A DNA stretch of 64,000 bases from Albugo candida (taxonomy: Eukaryota; Oomycota; Peronosporomycetes; Albuginales; Albuginaceae). Where the stretch lies: positions 620,001 through 684,000 of the forward strand of contig CAJNAR010000145.1 of the NCBI GenBank assembly GCA_905220665.1, written 5' to 3'. Below the pieces are notes generated by a model. That model was not told the origin of the DNA, made no database searches, and saw only the letters and a list, made by a program, of their open reading frames with translations. Shown here one piece after another: positions 33,747 to 46,573 of the stretch (the first letter of the stretch is position 1; every line of letters begins with the position of its first letter). Both the position numbers and the translations under genes were made by a program.

Positions 33747-34549
33747 ATGAATTTAAATAAACGCCGAGACACAGATGTGATGAAACTGTGCGATATTCAC
33801 GCTTGTTTGGTTTTACTTGCTTTGGTTTTGATTTGATGTTCATGCAGCGTTTTGTACACAGAATGATGAGTAATTATCGAGTGCAAATGACGGATGATTC
33901 GACCATGAGTGACTTCAACGTCGTATTTCATGGACCTAAAGAAAGTGAGGATCAATTACATCGAATCGCTTCGCGGCCAAACAACTAAACATTGCAAACA
34001 GCTCCGTACGAAGGCGGCATTTGGAATATCCACGTCTCATTACCGAACGAATATCCATTCAAATCTCCTTCTATTGGATTTGTAAATCGTATATACCATC
34101 CGAACGTAGACGACATGTATGAATTAGTGTTTTATTTAATTGCGTCGCGTCTTAGCGTGTTGTGTAGGTCCGGTTCCGTCTGTCTAGACGTGATCAATCA
34201 GACTTGGAGTCCCATGTTTGGTAACCTTCGATTTGATGGCAAATCCTTCGTGGACTAACTATTAGCTCTAGATCTCGTGAATGTGTTCGATGTCTTTATT
34301 CCACAATTGCTTCGATATCCCAATCCTACTGACCCGCTTAATGGAGAAGCCGCTTCTTTGATGCTCAAAGACATAGCCTCCTATAATTCCAAAGTGAAAG
34401 GTGATGAGTCAAATGTACGCACAGGAAGCTTCAAAATAACATGGTTTGCTCATTTAGAACATGTTTCCAAGTATGCTACGGAAAGCGTTGATTTGGGAAA
34501 TCAAGAGGAAGATAGTGAAGTCAGCGATATGAGCGAAGTTGAGTGCTGA
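33747..34549 (+). CDS. UBE2H: Ubiquitin-conjugating enzyme E2, UBE2H/UBC8 type
   Basis: Six exons: 33747-33787, 33862-33944, 34002-34116, 34168-34220, 34272-34400, 34458-34549; 170 aa. Introns are 74, 57, 51, 51 and 57 nt, and every junction keeps frame. The short first exon encodes [14 protein letters not shown], matching the UBE2H start. Further signature: [45 protein letters not shown] with the catalytic Cys, then [15 protein letters not shown] and an acidic C-terminus ([12 protein letters not shown]). UBE2H transfers ubiquitin with the CTLH/GID E3 complex in other eukaryotes. Tandem to the EAF-like gene and convergent with CFAP52. Confidence 0.93.
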
Positions 34550-35425
34550 TTATCAGTGAAGAGTGTAAAAAAGGAGTTGTCAGTTTGCATTTTATATCAT
34601 ACATAAACTTGGTGATCTACCGACTCGCACCTGCTTGCAAGCTGATGCAAATGTCCCGAATCACAGGAAGACGTCATACAATCTCTCATTCTACCTACTC
34701 ATATCGTGTTATTGCATCGCTTGTCACAACATCAAATTGCATCATTAAATTCCAGTTTTAATGCATGCGATCGGGGTGGTCTTATTCTACTCTTTAGTCA
34801 ATTCACAGTCAAGTCAAAAGTAGCTCTTTATGCCCGACATTATGGTCGACATGTTGGAGTTAGCTCGTCTTGAGTCATGTATTTGCTAAAGCCGAGTCTA
34901 GAGTAGACCCCGGTACAGTTTAGCCCATTGCTACCATCGCTACAAAAATACTCCACATCTGTGGAGTGGTAAAAAATCACAATAAAGAAGTCTTTTTATC
35001 ATTATTGAAAACACAATTGCGGCTCCCATGTGCATTTCTATGTGGTAAAAAGCTTTGTTCATAACGAATTCAAATTATAAGCAGTGGGTATCGAGAAGTC
35101 TGCTGCTTTACATTTACAATAAAATGTATGCATCTTACAGCCTGGTGCAATCGATAGAGTGTAAATTTGGTAGCTTTAACAGTCACTTAGAGTAGTTGCC
35201 TTACCCTGTCGGAAGGCTCATGACGTTGTGTGTGCATTCGATCAAGCGTCAGGAGTAGCCTTTGCGTAGCTAAGGTTCAGGCCCATCAAACGTTCTCAAT
35301 CGCACAACTATACAGACCTTATTCGGGGTAGAATCGTTTATATGTATAACTAGTGCAATGAGTATCACGTATACTGAGAACGTTCGACGTGTTTAGCTGG
35401 TGCCTCTGAATATATTCATAAACTG
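34550..35425. other. Intergenic spacer, no feature recognised
   Basis: About 875 bp between two convergent 3' ends. No coding pattern, tRNA or transposon similarity was recognised; it is the longest empty stretch inside the gene island. Confidence 0.5.
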
Positions 35426-37551
35426 CTAGCTACATTCTTGTAGTTGTTGGATTATATTCTCAATGCTCCAAATAAATATAGCACCTTCTGATCCGACAGT
35501 GATGATCTCCTTACGATCTGGAGATATCTTGGCAGCATTTATTGCTTCGCTGTGCCCCTTTCCGACAGCAATGGTTTCTCCGTTATCGTAGTGCCATATC
35601 TTTAGAATACCATCACGCCCGCCGGTCACAAATATAGCTCCACTGTTCTCAATGTCCATAGCCAGCATATCATCGTCAGAAGCATCTTCCAAAATACGTA
35701 TCGCTTCACCGTCAAACGCATCATAATAAGTTACACGTCTGTCCGACCCGCAAGTCAGTAGCTGACTCTCGTCCGGATGATACAGAATTCGTCGAAACAC
35801 TGTGGAGGCAAACATTGCCTGTGTTCTTGCAAATGTTTCAAGATTCCATACGATACAGGAACCATCAGAAGATGCGCTCACGCAAGAGCTGAAATTGTCC
35901 AGCACTTGAATTGAATTCACAGCCCCTTGGTGTTCTTTGAGAGAGGCCTCCATTATTTGCCGTGTGCTTGTGATCTTCCAAACTCGTACACGACCATCTT
36001 TGCCTCCAGTTATAAGCTTCCACTCTTTTGCGGCCATTCCATTGCTGTACTCGGCATTATCACAAACAGCCATGGCAGTTACCCCTTCATTGTGGGCATC
36101 TTGTATCACGAATTTTAGCTTTCCACTCTCGGGAAAAAATGCTCGCACCTTTCCATCATCCCACCCACTTACAATGAGCTTCCCATCGTAAGTTAGATCA
36201 ATGCAGTTACAAATTAGATTTGGAACTTGAATGCGCAGGATTTCTTGACACTTGCGAGCATTCCAAATACGGATATCTGCTTTTGAGCATGTAAGAAATA
36301 GGTGGGAGTTTTCATCCGTGGATCGCTTTTTACATTTTGGAAAGACAGCGTCATTGATTGTGCTGTGATGGCAGGTGGAGCGTAGTTCCATTTTCAGTGT
36401 CAGCGAGAGACACGATGTGGTATTTTGCTCTTCCAGCCAGAATTTGTAAATGTTGGACTGATTTGTACCGGCATAGAATTCACCCAGACGACCTTCAGAT
36501 ATAGACGTAATGCTTCCAAGCATTTTCTCAACACATTTAGTTGGTATTGGTGTGCTTTTGTCCGTGGGAGTGGAGGCAGAACCGATCCATAAACATGCTA
36601 ACGTACCGTCACCGGCACCCACCAAAAGGAATCGCATATTTTCTTCGTTATCGTGAACTAGAACGGAGGTGATACCAAGACTGAAGCGTTCCTTTGTTGT
36701 GCGGTTGTAGAGCGGTTTTTGATTGCCAACAGGGGGCAGTACACAATTCCCTTTAGTCAAGTCACAATCAAGTGAGATTTCCAGAAGATCCCCCGACTTT
36801 GTACCGCAATAAGCGTACTTATCGTCGGGAGATACAGCGATACACGTGATGATGCGTCTCAAGTTTCCAACATTCGCGCGTAAGTTATGGAATTTTCGAT
36901 GTTTTGTGTCAACACGCCAGACACTGATCGCATAGTTGCCCCCAGTAACGAGTAATTCATTCCCATTGTTGCAGTGAAATGGACGAACAACAAGTGTCGA
37001 GTCATCGCCCGATGGCGTTCCACAAATGGCTTCACCACTCTCAGCGTTCCAGCAAACAAGAGCGTTATCGTCCTGCCCCCCAATTGAGAGTAAAAAGGTA
37101 TCCTGTGCGGAAAAGGCCACATCCTGCACTTTTCCCATATGCAGAACCAACCAATGCAAAAGTGTGCCGCTCTGATCAGCCTTGTTTTTCATATCCGATG
37201 TTGCAAGCTCAAAATTCCAGATTAGTAATGGAGCTTTATTTCCACGACTTTTGCTTTGCTGACCCGATGCAAGACGCTTCCCGTCGTTAGATAAAGTCAG
37301 ACATGTGATAATATCGGTGTGCCCGTGTAAAAAAGCTTGGCTCAAACTCTTCAAATCTTTTATGACAATTGCCAAGCCAAGTGAATAGACCAAATACTTT
37401 CCGTCGGTCGTATATATTAGCGTATTGCTGCATGCTCCTAAGCATTTGACGAGGTATCAGCAAATTAGTCAATACAGAAGGATAGCCGCACACAGATTTT
37501 ACCGTTGTATCCGATAACTCGACGAAGTTTAAGCTCTTGTGTGTCGACCAT
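35426..37551 (-). CDS. CFAP52: CFAP52 (WDR16) WD40 flagellar axoneme protein
   Basis: Two exons: 37551-37503 and 37437-35426, with a 65-nt intron at 37438-37502; 686 aa. Exon 1 supplies MVDTQELKLRRVIGYNG, matching the CFAP52 N-terminus (IGFNG). The protein then consists of WD40 repeats throughout: GHTDIITCLTLSNDGKRLASGQ, HMGKVQDVAFS, GGQDDNALVCWN, AHNEGVTAMAV, GGKDGRVRVWK, GHSEAINAAKISPDRKEIITVGSEGAIFIWS. CFAP52 is a microtubule inner protein that stabilises axonemal doublets in motile cilia. Some inter-repeat loops are longer than in animal homologues (about 620 aa). Its presence implies a life stage with flagellated cells. Confidence 0.88.
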
Positions 37552-37736
37552 TAGTCCAAGAATTTTTAGTCAAAAGTCGCCTTGTCGTTAAGCTTCCTGA
37601 CGGCTCAGTTTGCAATGGACTGAAGCCATCATTTGAAATTTCAAGTGCATTGATAGCGACTATAGATTGCTGTTGCATTGACAATATCCTCATACCGAGA
37701 TGGACCACTACGTCATTGGTTGAAAGGTCTCGAAAA

Positions 37737-38980
37737 ATGAATTCAAGGAGACGGAGTAGCGAGGAATCATTTTCACGTATTTTGCATTCGACTCAATCAA
37801 TAGACTTTCATGAGTGGAATATTGAGTCTCTTGATCGCGCACTGGATTGGGCAAACGCGGTAGATGCGTCCGATTCCACGACCAGCAAGTATGCATTAGA
37901 ATCTAATTTTCTTAATTCTCTGCTGATGCCCAACGAGAGTAGATCAGGCACGGAGAGATTAGTTAGATGGATTATGCAAAGCGCGTACCTATCAACGCAC
38001 CCAATGCGATCAGAAATTTTGCAAACGCTTGTACAAAAAGCAGCAGCGCAATTTGGAGCGATGAAAGTGCTGCGATCATCGCTTATACGGTTTGCTTGTA
38101 TCACTTGCAGTGAATTATGACGAGGGTGATGTGTCGTTTAGTGCAATGAATGATAAATCCAGGAGCTTGAAACTCGATTTCTTGCTAGAGCAAGTACGCG
38201 TTCACAGCCAGTCCACCGAGCTTAAAGGTGCATTGAGAAAACTAATTACGATTGACAAGCTGTTGCCAATTTGGATCCACAGTATTATTAGGGGACGAGC
38301 GTGTTAGGATAACTTCTCCAGCAAGCTATTTCCTACTTCAAAGAAGTCTCCAGTTTGCACGCTTTGGAGACTGCATCTTAAAGAACATAAACATAGCTCT
38401 CGGGCAGTCGTTGGAGACTTATCACGATATAATGAAGAAGTTGCGATGCCATTTTGATCAAAATGGTGAATTCAAGGTGTGTCAATTACCTGCTTCTATT
38501 CACGAATCCTCAGACATTTGCAGGAAGTAGTCGCGCTTATGCTGTTATCAGAAAACTCCTCGGCAGATATCGTGAAACAGGACATCATGAGCCTCTTCCG
38601 GGACTGGATCATCGAGAAACCCACGAGATTTTGGAGTTTTGACCCTTGGTTATCGGCTTCGATTGTAAATGAAGACTCTATTCTTGCTGAAAGCTATGTT
38701 GCTCATCTTTTTAGTTATGGAAGCATTATGAAAGGCAAAATACCACTCTTTTTCATCCTAGTTGGTTTATCTAAGCTTCATTTTGTTCAGACTTCCAAAC
38801 AAGGGTTGGAACACTTTTACTCAGTAAGTCTGAGATTAAAGATGTGGTTAGTGAGCACCTACGGAGAATGCACTTATTGCGTACCGAAAGTACTTGAGCA
38901 AGCAGTCAGCGAACGGAAGAGCCGCGGAAATAAAATATGTTTGTATTGTTCAAAACGCTGCTGCTGCTTGTGTGCTGTGA
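37737..38980 (+). CDS. Unrecognised helical protein, two frame breaks
   Basis: A plausible gene divergent from CFAP52 (185 bp). I do not recognise it. It reads from ATG 37737 (MNSRRRSSEESF), rich in Leu and helical (RALDWANAV, SLLMPNESR, RLVRWIMQSAYL), and then changes frame near 38085 (cggtttgc) into LLVSLAVNYDEGDVSFSAM. It changes frame again near 38265 (ccaattt) into FGSTVLLGDERVRITSPASY. Then follow intron 38477-38523 (GT-AG, 47 nt), EVVALMLLSENSSADIVKQD to HFYS, intron 38824-38866 (43 nt), and a last exon ending at 38980. Each break would be repaired by one base less in a short homopolymer, so sequencing indels or early pseudogenisation are both possible. Stop codons face RFC5, 31 bp away. 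Confidence 0.55.
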
Positions 38981-39011
38981 TTGTTGACGTGAACGGAAGA
39001 TTGGTGCTGAT

Positions 39012-40332
39012 TTAGTCGGAAACCCCGTCCGTGGCCAGAAGATTTCTGGCCATGTAGTAGATCGAGACGAGAGAAATGAGTTGGAGTTTTTCAGATGCGC
39101 CTGTGGCTAATCGGTGTTCCAATTTAGCAAGCTCATCGTAAATAAAGTGCTGGCACTTTGCCGGCAAATCTAGTTCAGTTGTATTGTGGTACACTTCTTT
39201 CATGATATCCGTCGTAGCGTAGCCCTTGGTCATTTGGATCGCTTGACATTTGTCAAAGGCGTCAGCGAATGAGTCATTCCACAATGAGTGGCAAATAGTT
39301 GCTACGTCTTCAGGTACTGGGTTGCCTGTGCATAAATAAACATTTTCCTCGTTCACTGTTGTATACGCAAGGGATGCTGCTTGAAGGATGTTCAGAATAC
39401 GACGCATGTCACCCTTTCCAAGTTGCATCAATGCGTCAAAGCCTCCATCGGTCAAATTAATTCTATACAAGGAAGCTCAGCCTGGCAATTACTCAAAAAT
39501 TCCAACACAAAGCTTTGCGAATTACTTTTCCAAGTCTCTTATTTGTTTGACCCGATCTCCAACCTGTGCCACATCTAAAGGTGCAAAACGGAATCGCATG
39601 CAACGGGACTGGAGAGCTGGTATTATTTTGCTCACGTAGTTACAGATCAGACAGAATCGCGTGTGTTTTGTGTACTTTTCGATTACTTCGAAATAAGAAC
39701 GTTTTGTGAGCAAAATTCCATCGACAAATGAGCCTTGATACCTCGACGCAATGAAAATTGAGCATCATTTGTCATCGAGTCTGCTTCATCCAAAATGATC
39801 AGTTTGGAACCTGAACTACCAAGGTAAAAACAAGTTAATACAAGCTTCACGTGAGTTATATCCTCGCAATGTACACATCGACACGTCAAGATCTTCTCAC
39901 CTGAAAAGCTTTTTCGTTCCAGCAAACTCTTTGATTTGATTCCTAACAACGTCTATCCCTCGATCGTCGGATGCATTCAGCTACAGCGACTAAGATCAAT
40001 CATAATGCGATACATAGTGCGTCCGATAGTACCTCCAGAACCATCGAGCTGAAATGCTTCCCATAGATCTTTCTTGCAATTGCAATGATCATTGAAGTTT
40101 TACCAGTTCCGGGTGGTCCATAGAATAAAAGGTGCGGGAGTTTCTGCTTGTCTACGAGTTGATTAATAGTCGACACGATCTCTTTATGGGCAATTATATC
40201 GTCCAATGTCGACGGTCGATACTTTTCTACCCAAGGCCATGAACTAGTGTCCCGAGCATACGAGGAAATACCAGCAAATTCTGCTGTTCGGATCGATTCA
40301 TCGTCTACAATCGACATGGTGATATCCGTCAT
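39012..40332 (-). CDS. RFC5: Replication factor C subunit 5 (clamp-loader ATPase)
   Basis: Five exons: 40332-40033, 39980-39901, 39815-39742, 39685-39526, 39462-39012; 354 aa; introns 52, 85, 56 and 63 nt, all in phase. AAA+ features: [16 protein letters not shown], Walker [29 protein letters not shown], Walker B LIILDEAD, sensor 1 region [20 protein letters not shown] with the SRC motif, and sensor 2-like [11 protein letters not shown]. The C-terminal collar domain ends [13 protein letters not shown]. YTCTGxP-like [12 protein letters not shown] points to RFC5 (yeast Rfc3) among the small subunits. It loads PCNA at primer-template junctions. An alternative start is the second Met at 40317. 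Confidence 0.92.
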
Positions 40333-41129
40333 TATTCGTGTGGTTGGTACTACCGAGAATTTTGTAGGCACAGACAGCTGATTATTTATGGCAATATATA
40401 AGTACATAGAAACGTTGATCTCGAAACTGATGCAAATCCACAATTTATTGGATATAGATCAATAGGCCAAGATTTGTAGCCAAGATAGTTCTTCGTGATT
40501 GGAAGGCTCTGATACAAAGCCAAGCTTTTCCTACTTTACGCTTGTTCTAACCTTGGTTGTTGCACGCCCTTTTTTGGTAACAGCTTTTTGGTAACACAGC
40601 GATCTCACGCCTTCCCTTATAGCTAGCTAATTAAATCTGTAAATTTGAAATACGTGCAAGGTCTATCATCTTATCCGAAAACCTGACTTTCACTTGATGT
40701 GGAATTTCGGAACGTGCTTCTTTATTCGGTATTACATTGAGACTCCAAATCTGGAAGTATGGTGGTTGAGCTCGTTGAGTATGCTCCTAAAGTTGACCCG
40801 AGCTTATGTTGAGTTACCGCTTCTCTGTAGCTGGTCGTTTTTTCGCGGTTAAGCAGCTTGGCTTTGATGTCATATATATATTTTGCTGTCTATTTTGTTA
40901 TTTCCCAAGGAGGAATCGTATATTCCGTTGCAGTAATGGAGCCACGAAGTGAGATTGTAGTCGCTATATACCCTTCCTCTTTGGAATAGCCCAAATCAAT
41001 CCCGAGTTGTGACATCAACCGCTGATAGAGATCAGTCTGACCGTACGGTCTGTTCTGTGAATCGATTGCGTCCAAGCCTCAGCTCAGTCTCCATGGTAGC
41101 GTAAATTTCAACAGTGTGTGCATTGTCAT
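40333..41129. other. Spacer upstream of RFC5 with one unassigned short ORF
   Basis: The RFC5 promoter must lie at the left end. A 61-codon minus-strand frame (41075-40890) has protein-like composition (QRLMSQLGIDLGYS, TEYTIPPWEI), but no family was recognised and no upstream exon could be joined. Otherwise empty. Confidence 0.35.
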
Positions 41130-44100
41130 ACATCATTCCTAATTCATACCATCATGAAAAACTCAGCGAATTATGTTCCCATGCGTCTACGACCACGATC
41201 AAAAAAAACATAACAGGGATGATTTGTCTCGAGCCGGAAATTCTGACACTTATTCGAGATTGCAGCTCATAGATGCAATATGTTTGTACAATATGTTTGA
41301 GACAAGCTGCCTTCTACGAGAAATCTCTGGCAATAGAGGAACTGAATAGCCATTAAAAAATATCATTATGAGAAACCTTTGTGTGGGTACAGTGCAGTGT
41401 TTGAAGGAGCGGTGGACCGTTATTGTGGAGAGCTTGAAAGTGCAATAAAGAAGAAAGGTAGATTCCTTTGCTCATTGATATACGTTTGATAGAGAAATAA
41501 GACTCCAGAAGGAGTGAGGAAAAAGCTGATCATATGGGATGCGGAAAACGAAACATCAAATAACATTCCAGCGTGTGGCTCCTTCCAATGTTGCTTTACG
41601 AAAACTATACGAGGACCTCGATGATGTCAGGGAAAATCAATATAGACACCAAAAGCGGTCAAGTTGGATAATGAAAAGGATCCTACCGACAGCACAACGG
41701 AAGAGAAATTGTATGAAGCGAAAAAAGAAGGCCCCCAGTCGAATTAATTGAGGAGCTGCTTCGGATATTTTCGTCTGAAAACTGTAACAGATTCGGCAGT
41801 GAAGGTGTTCCGACTTTGTCTTACTATAAATCTTCTACAAGCATTTCAGACAAAAGGTTCGTCGATTGCTTGACTAATCGACGTAAAGTCCGTGTATTTG
41901 AATTAGAGCAATCTTTTACGAAAACTAGAAAGAGCCCCCGCACCAATACTTAGAAGAATGTCAGCCCAATTTGTTGCGGGATCGCATGCACACATCACAG
42001 CGGGCAAGGAATGCATCACATCATTACAAAGTATGGACGATAGCGAGTGGAGCTTAATGATTTCAGGCTTCGCTGACGGTGTTGATGCAGAAGCAGAAGG
42101 ATGTGTAACCATCCCTCTTGTAGCGACGATTGCCAAGCATATGGCATTCTTGCTTGTGGAAGACGTGCTGTATGTCCCAGAAGATGTTTTGGTTGCAATT
42201 TTTTTCTTGCCTGAACCAACACTTGAGCAAGGTTAACAAATAACCTGGGATAATGATCCTCGTTTCTTTGAAATGAGTAGGGATGGGACAGGTGTAATTC
42301 GAAGACAATACGACAATCATTTATGGACAGTACGGATGGAGTCGCTGGAATTAATTTCTTGCACGAAAGACTTGTACGTATTTGCCCAAAGAATATTCAG
42401 CTAAAGGGTAATCGCGGCATGGGTAAGGTTATAATGCTCAAGAGCTAAAGCAAAATTGACGATGCGTATTGTCGCTTTAGCAAGCAACGAAGGAAGACGT
42501 TTGGCAGAGAGCTCTTGACAGACAGATGGCTAGTAAACGATGTTATTTTTTCGGACCTGCTTATTCTTAGAATAAACAATGGATCGACTTATCTGCTGCT
42601 CTTGAGACCATAATGGAGGGGAGGGGGTAGTCCACGCCATTTGTAAGGTTTCTTGTTAAAGTGTGAGACGGAAGGGAAGTGAATGGATACATGAAAATTT
42701 ACATGAAGTGGGTGAAGAGTTCTACACAGTAGGGCAATGGTGACTTGGTATTGGTATTTCAAAAAGTGGCTTAGGGCACATCAAGTTCGGGTCAAAATGT
42801 GTCTCAGCTCAGCTTATTGGAGCAAAATCATCTGGCGTTGATCAGATGTTGAAGACGATGATGCATCTGACTGGACTTTCTAGTTTTTTCTGGGTGCACG
42901 GGCTGGCGAATACTGTGTTACGTCAAGAGCCGTGTATAATGAAAAGGCGCAAGATGTACACCATACGATGCCATAATTGGCCTTTAAACAGGAAATCCGT
43001 CAACTGCGAATGTGTGGTTTCTAAAGCTATTACATGTTACAATCTGAGCATGAACTGCAAGTGGCATTTTCTTAGGCTGCTGCGAAAACATTGGCTATTG
43101 CCACGTATACTTCCCCAATGGAAACAGGAATGGTTCCATTTTGGATTTGGGGATCAATAGATCCATCAAAGGTAAGGACCGCGTGGACCTACATCCTCAA
43201 GGATGGCTACAAGACCTTCGATGAGTTTCTCTAAGAGGGGTGATCTGATGATCATAATGAGGACGAGCAAGTCATTTTTTCTCAACTAGCCGAATACGAA
43301 GCTTAATCCGAAGAGTGTACGGCTAGGCGAAGGATAAGCGGGAAAAGATTATCTGTTGATATTTTTGGCGCAGAGAAACGTACTGGGAACATATGATACA
43401 AAGCACTGCCATAACTGTACACAGAAATTAGGACGAGAACTCAGAAGAGCAATGTTGGCGAATGTGATGAAGCTCAGAGCAAGTGAATCATATGTGATGA
43501 AGCGGTAAATACATCTGTAAATGATTAATAGATTGCTGAAGCTGAAAGAAATGACGAGAGACATAATTGAGAATGACAGTCTTGGTAGTGGATCTGAAAA
43601 TCATCTCGAGAAATCGGGACGCTGAGTCAGTTGATCACGTCCCGTCTGATCACAATGAACGATGCCGCAGACGATCTGGCTGATGATGAATACATAAATG
43701 AATGTCGAACTGATTCAAGTCACCAGCGTGAGATAGAAGAACATTAAGAAAATGAGCGAATATGTACAATTCTCTCCAGAGAAGTGATTGGACATGAACC
43801 TATAGCAAATGTAGAAATTCGTCGGATGTGCGAAAGGAAGCCTATCTAGATGGCTGCAAAGCTATTGAAAGTTCCTAGCTCGCAACATGCCCGGTCCTCT
43901 CAGAAATGAAGTACTAAATGGGCTCTAAGGCTCGAAAACTACAAGGTGTATTCAGCATTTGCATCGCCGTGGAGAACGTGAATTGCACTGCAGCAATAAG
44001 GCATTTAGAATTATCTGCGATCAAAACATGCACATTTGTGGCGCGACTGTATGGATACCTGAATTGCTGCATTGGAAGTCAACGAAGTACTGAGGGAAAT

Positions 44101-45220
44101 CCCAGTGCAATGTGAGTCTTCAATGTAAAATAGACGACGTGGTTTGGCTCAAGGCCCGAGCTGTGGATAGAGGGGACAAGAAGAGGCCTGGCACGAAGTT
44201 CAAGGAAACTTTTTCTCATGTCGCACGTATGGCCACATTCAGAATGTTTATTGCGATGTGTATCCTACAAAATGTCGCAATCTATCAGAGCTGCATCAAC
44301 AGCGCTAATTTTGCATTTTCTGGAAGAAATCGAGGTCTACCATTGCAATAAGGAAGTAATGATATCCATCATTGACCAAGCACTTTACGGATTACGCCAA
44401 TTAGGAAGAGAATTCAACATCAGAGTGTCGCGCTGTTTTGTTTATCATGGATCAAATCAATGGGGGACGAAAAGGTATCTTTATTTTATTGCCATCGTGA
44501 TCGTGATCACTGTGCTTCTCACGTGGACGACATCTTGTGTGCGACAACTAAATACGTAGGGTTTCAGAAAGAATGTTTGCGCTAGAAATCAAGGCTTCTT
44601 TCTTGTTGAGCACGCACGTGGGTGTGCAGGTGGAGCAAACTGACCATTCTACGAAGATTTACGAGAAAAAGTACTGTGAAGAAATCATTCAGCGCTACAA
44701 TTTCGGTAATGCTAAGAATTCTGATGGAAACAAACACTCGTTTAACTGGGGAGGATATAGATGTGGATCATATCAAGAGCTTCTCGGCTCGTTGATATAC
44801 CCTGCTACACGTATTAGACCTGATATTGCATTATCAGTTGAGCAGCTAAGCCGCCCTACGTGCAGAATCCCACTCAGAAGCACATCAGTGTTGCCACAAG
44901 GGTACTCAGACACCTGATGTGCACAAAAAGTCGAGACAATGTATATTTGAAAACAAGCAGCGAGTCAACGATTAGAATTGATCGTCGACGGTAACTGCTA
45001 CGCTAACTGGTGGAATGACCCCGACGCATGCACAAGTGTTACCGAATCCGTGCACTGCCTTGCTATAGGTGCAAATTTCGTAGGCGTCCAGATGCCAGGA
45101 CATTATGACGGAGTCAACAGAAGAGGTAGAATATGTCACATCATGCCAAGCTTGTATGGTTGGACAAGGACTACGAAATGGTTCAGTTTAAGACTTCTCA
45201 AACGTCAAATCTCGATCTAG
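41130..45220 (+). mobile_element. Decayed Copia element F, without recognisable LTRs
   Basis: Order of Copia domains in a heavily mutated sequence. Protease-like AHITAGKECI, ADGVDAEAEGCVTIPL and DVLYVPEDVL lie at about 41950-42236. The integrase end is at about 42870-42910 (GLSSFFWVHGLANTV). Reverse transcriptase motif ALYGLRQLGREFN is near 44380-44420, then YQELLGSLIYPATRIRPDIALSVEQLSR is at about 44770-44860. RNase H-like YANWWNDPDACTSVTES is near 44995-45045. Everything is frame-broken, and I found no matching LTR pair, so the ends are approximate. The stretch before 41900 may be its gag. Confidence 0.65.
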
Positions 45221-46573
45221 TTTTTTGAAAATAAGCAGCCGATGTCATGGTAACTAATCATCATAGAGCCGCACGATAAGACACATTGAGCTGCACTGGC
45301 ATTACGTTCCAGATCAAGGGAAGAAAGTAAATGTGCCTTGTAGTAGGTGAAGACCAATGTCAACCCATCTGATATCATGACTAAAAACACTCGCCAGTGA
45401 AAGGCTTGAATGATTGAGTTCAATGATCGGTTTACCAGAGCAGCAGCATCCCAAAATGACGAAGTAACTTCCGGGGAGGGCGTGTCAGAAACCCCATGTA
45501 CGTCGGGTACAGCGGCAGCAAGTTGAACACGTCGTTTGGTGGAAGACAGCAACGTAGTACACGCGGATGTTTAAGGTATCCGAATTTACCTCCAGCCCAA
45601 CAAGTTCTTTCGGATGCGCGCGGGTTCTATCAGAGCTTATCGAAATTTTTGATCTGGTAGCACACCGAGATTTTTACGTTGCTTGGCTTTTTTGGGCCTT
45701 TTGTGTAATTTCATGGAAGCAAAGGGACAAACGACATCATCTGTGCATGTCATGTGCTTATCACTAGCGATATATGGGAGAATGATGGTGTGTAAGTAAT
45801 ATACGAGTGCAATGTATCAAAATCATATTTCACCTAATCTTTGAGAAGGTTTAAGCGAAGAAATCATACCTCGAGTACCTAGCCAACAGAAGAAGATGAC
45901 TGCTGATACATTAGGAGATACGTGGCAAAGAAGCAAACATGAACTGTTGTCAAAGCTATGATCATGAATAGCGAATAGATGCAAGAAGCACGATATACAT
46001 CACTGAGAGCTTGCAAGTGGGATGTAGCATCAACGTACGTTATAAGTTGTGCTAGGTATACTTGAATTGGAGACGTTCCCTTAATATGGGTATGGACACC
46101 AAGATAATATGCCTGAAAAGTTTCAGCCGGGTACATCGACTATGCGCAGACTAAAAATACGCACATTGGAAATATTTATGTACTAAGGATGGCATCACGC
46201 ATCTTGAATGCCGATGGATAGAAAAGCGGAACTGCCTGCATTTTTGTCTTCGAAATGATCATTTTGATAAATTTGGCGAAGCAATGAGTACTTCCTGAAC
46301 TGAGTCTCAAAATGCGTGGTCGCATTATCCAATGCAATTCGTCTTTCTTCTCAATGTCGGTGATAAGTCTGTGTTGGGCTCAATTTTTTGAGCAGCGCTG
46401 TCCTTAGTATAAGAGTGCAGTGCAGTTCTGAGCTCTAGGGCGAGATTTCGTCAGGAAATTCTACCATCTAACTCAAAGTTCTCTACCGAAGCAGCTCGTG
46501 TCGAGCCAAACTTGATCAAGTTCAAACTTTTCCAAAGAAACATTGGTATTCATCAGTCAACATCCTACTTGAT
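45221..46573. other. Spacer between Copia F and aminotransferase gene
   Basis: Contains an 85-codon minus-strand ORF (46136-45879) with one strong hydrophobic segment (SLFMIIALTTVHVCFFATYLLM), which could be a leftover of a transporter gene, but no neighbouring exon fits. 45217-45552 minus is another open frame without recognisable features. No gene is called. Confidence 0.35.

Noticed and set aside
35937..37290. Several open frames on the plus strand opposite CFAP52
   Set aside because: They are antisense shadows of a well-supported WD40 coding sequence.
45879..46136. Membrane transporter gene
   Set aside because: Only one hydrophobic segment and no joinable exons; too little to call.
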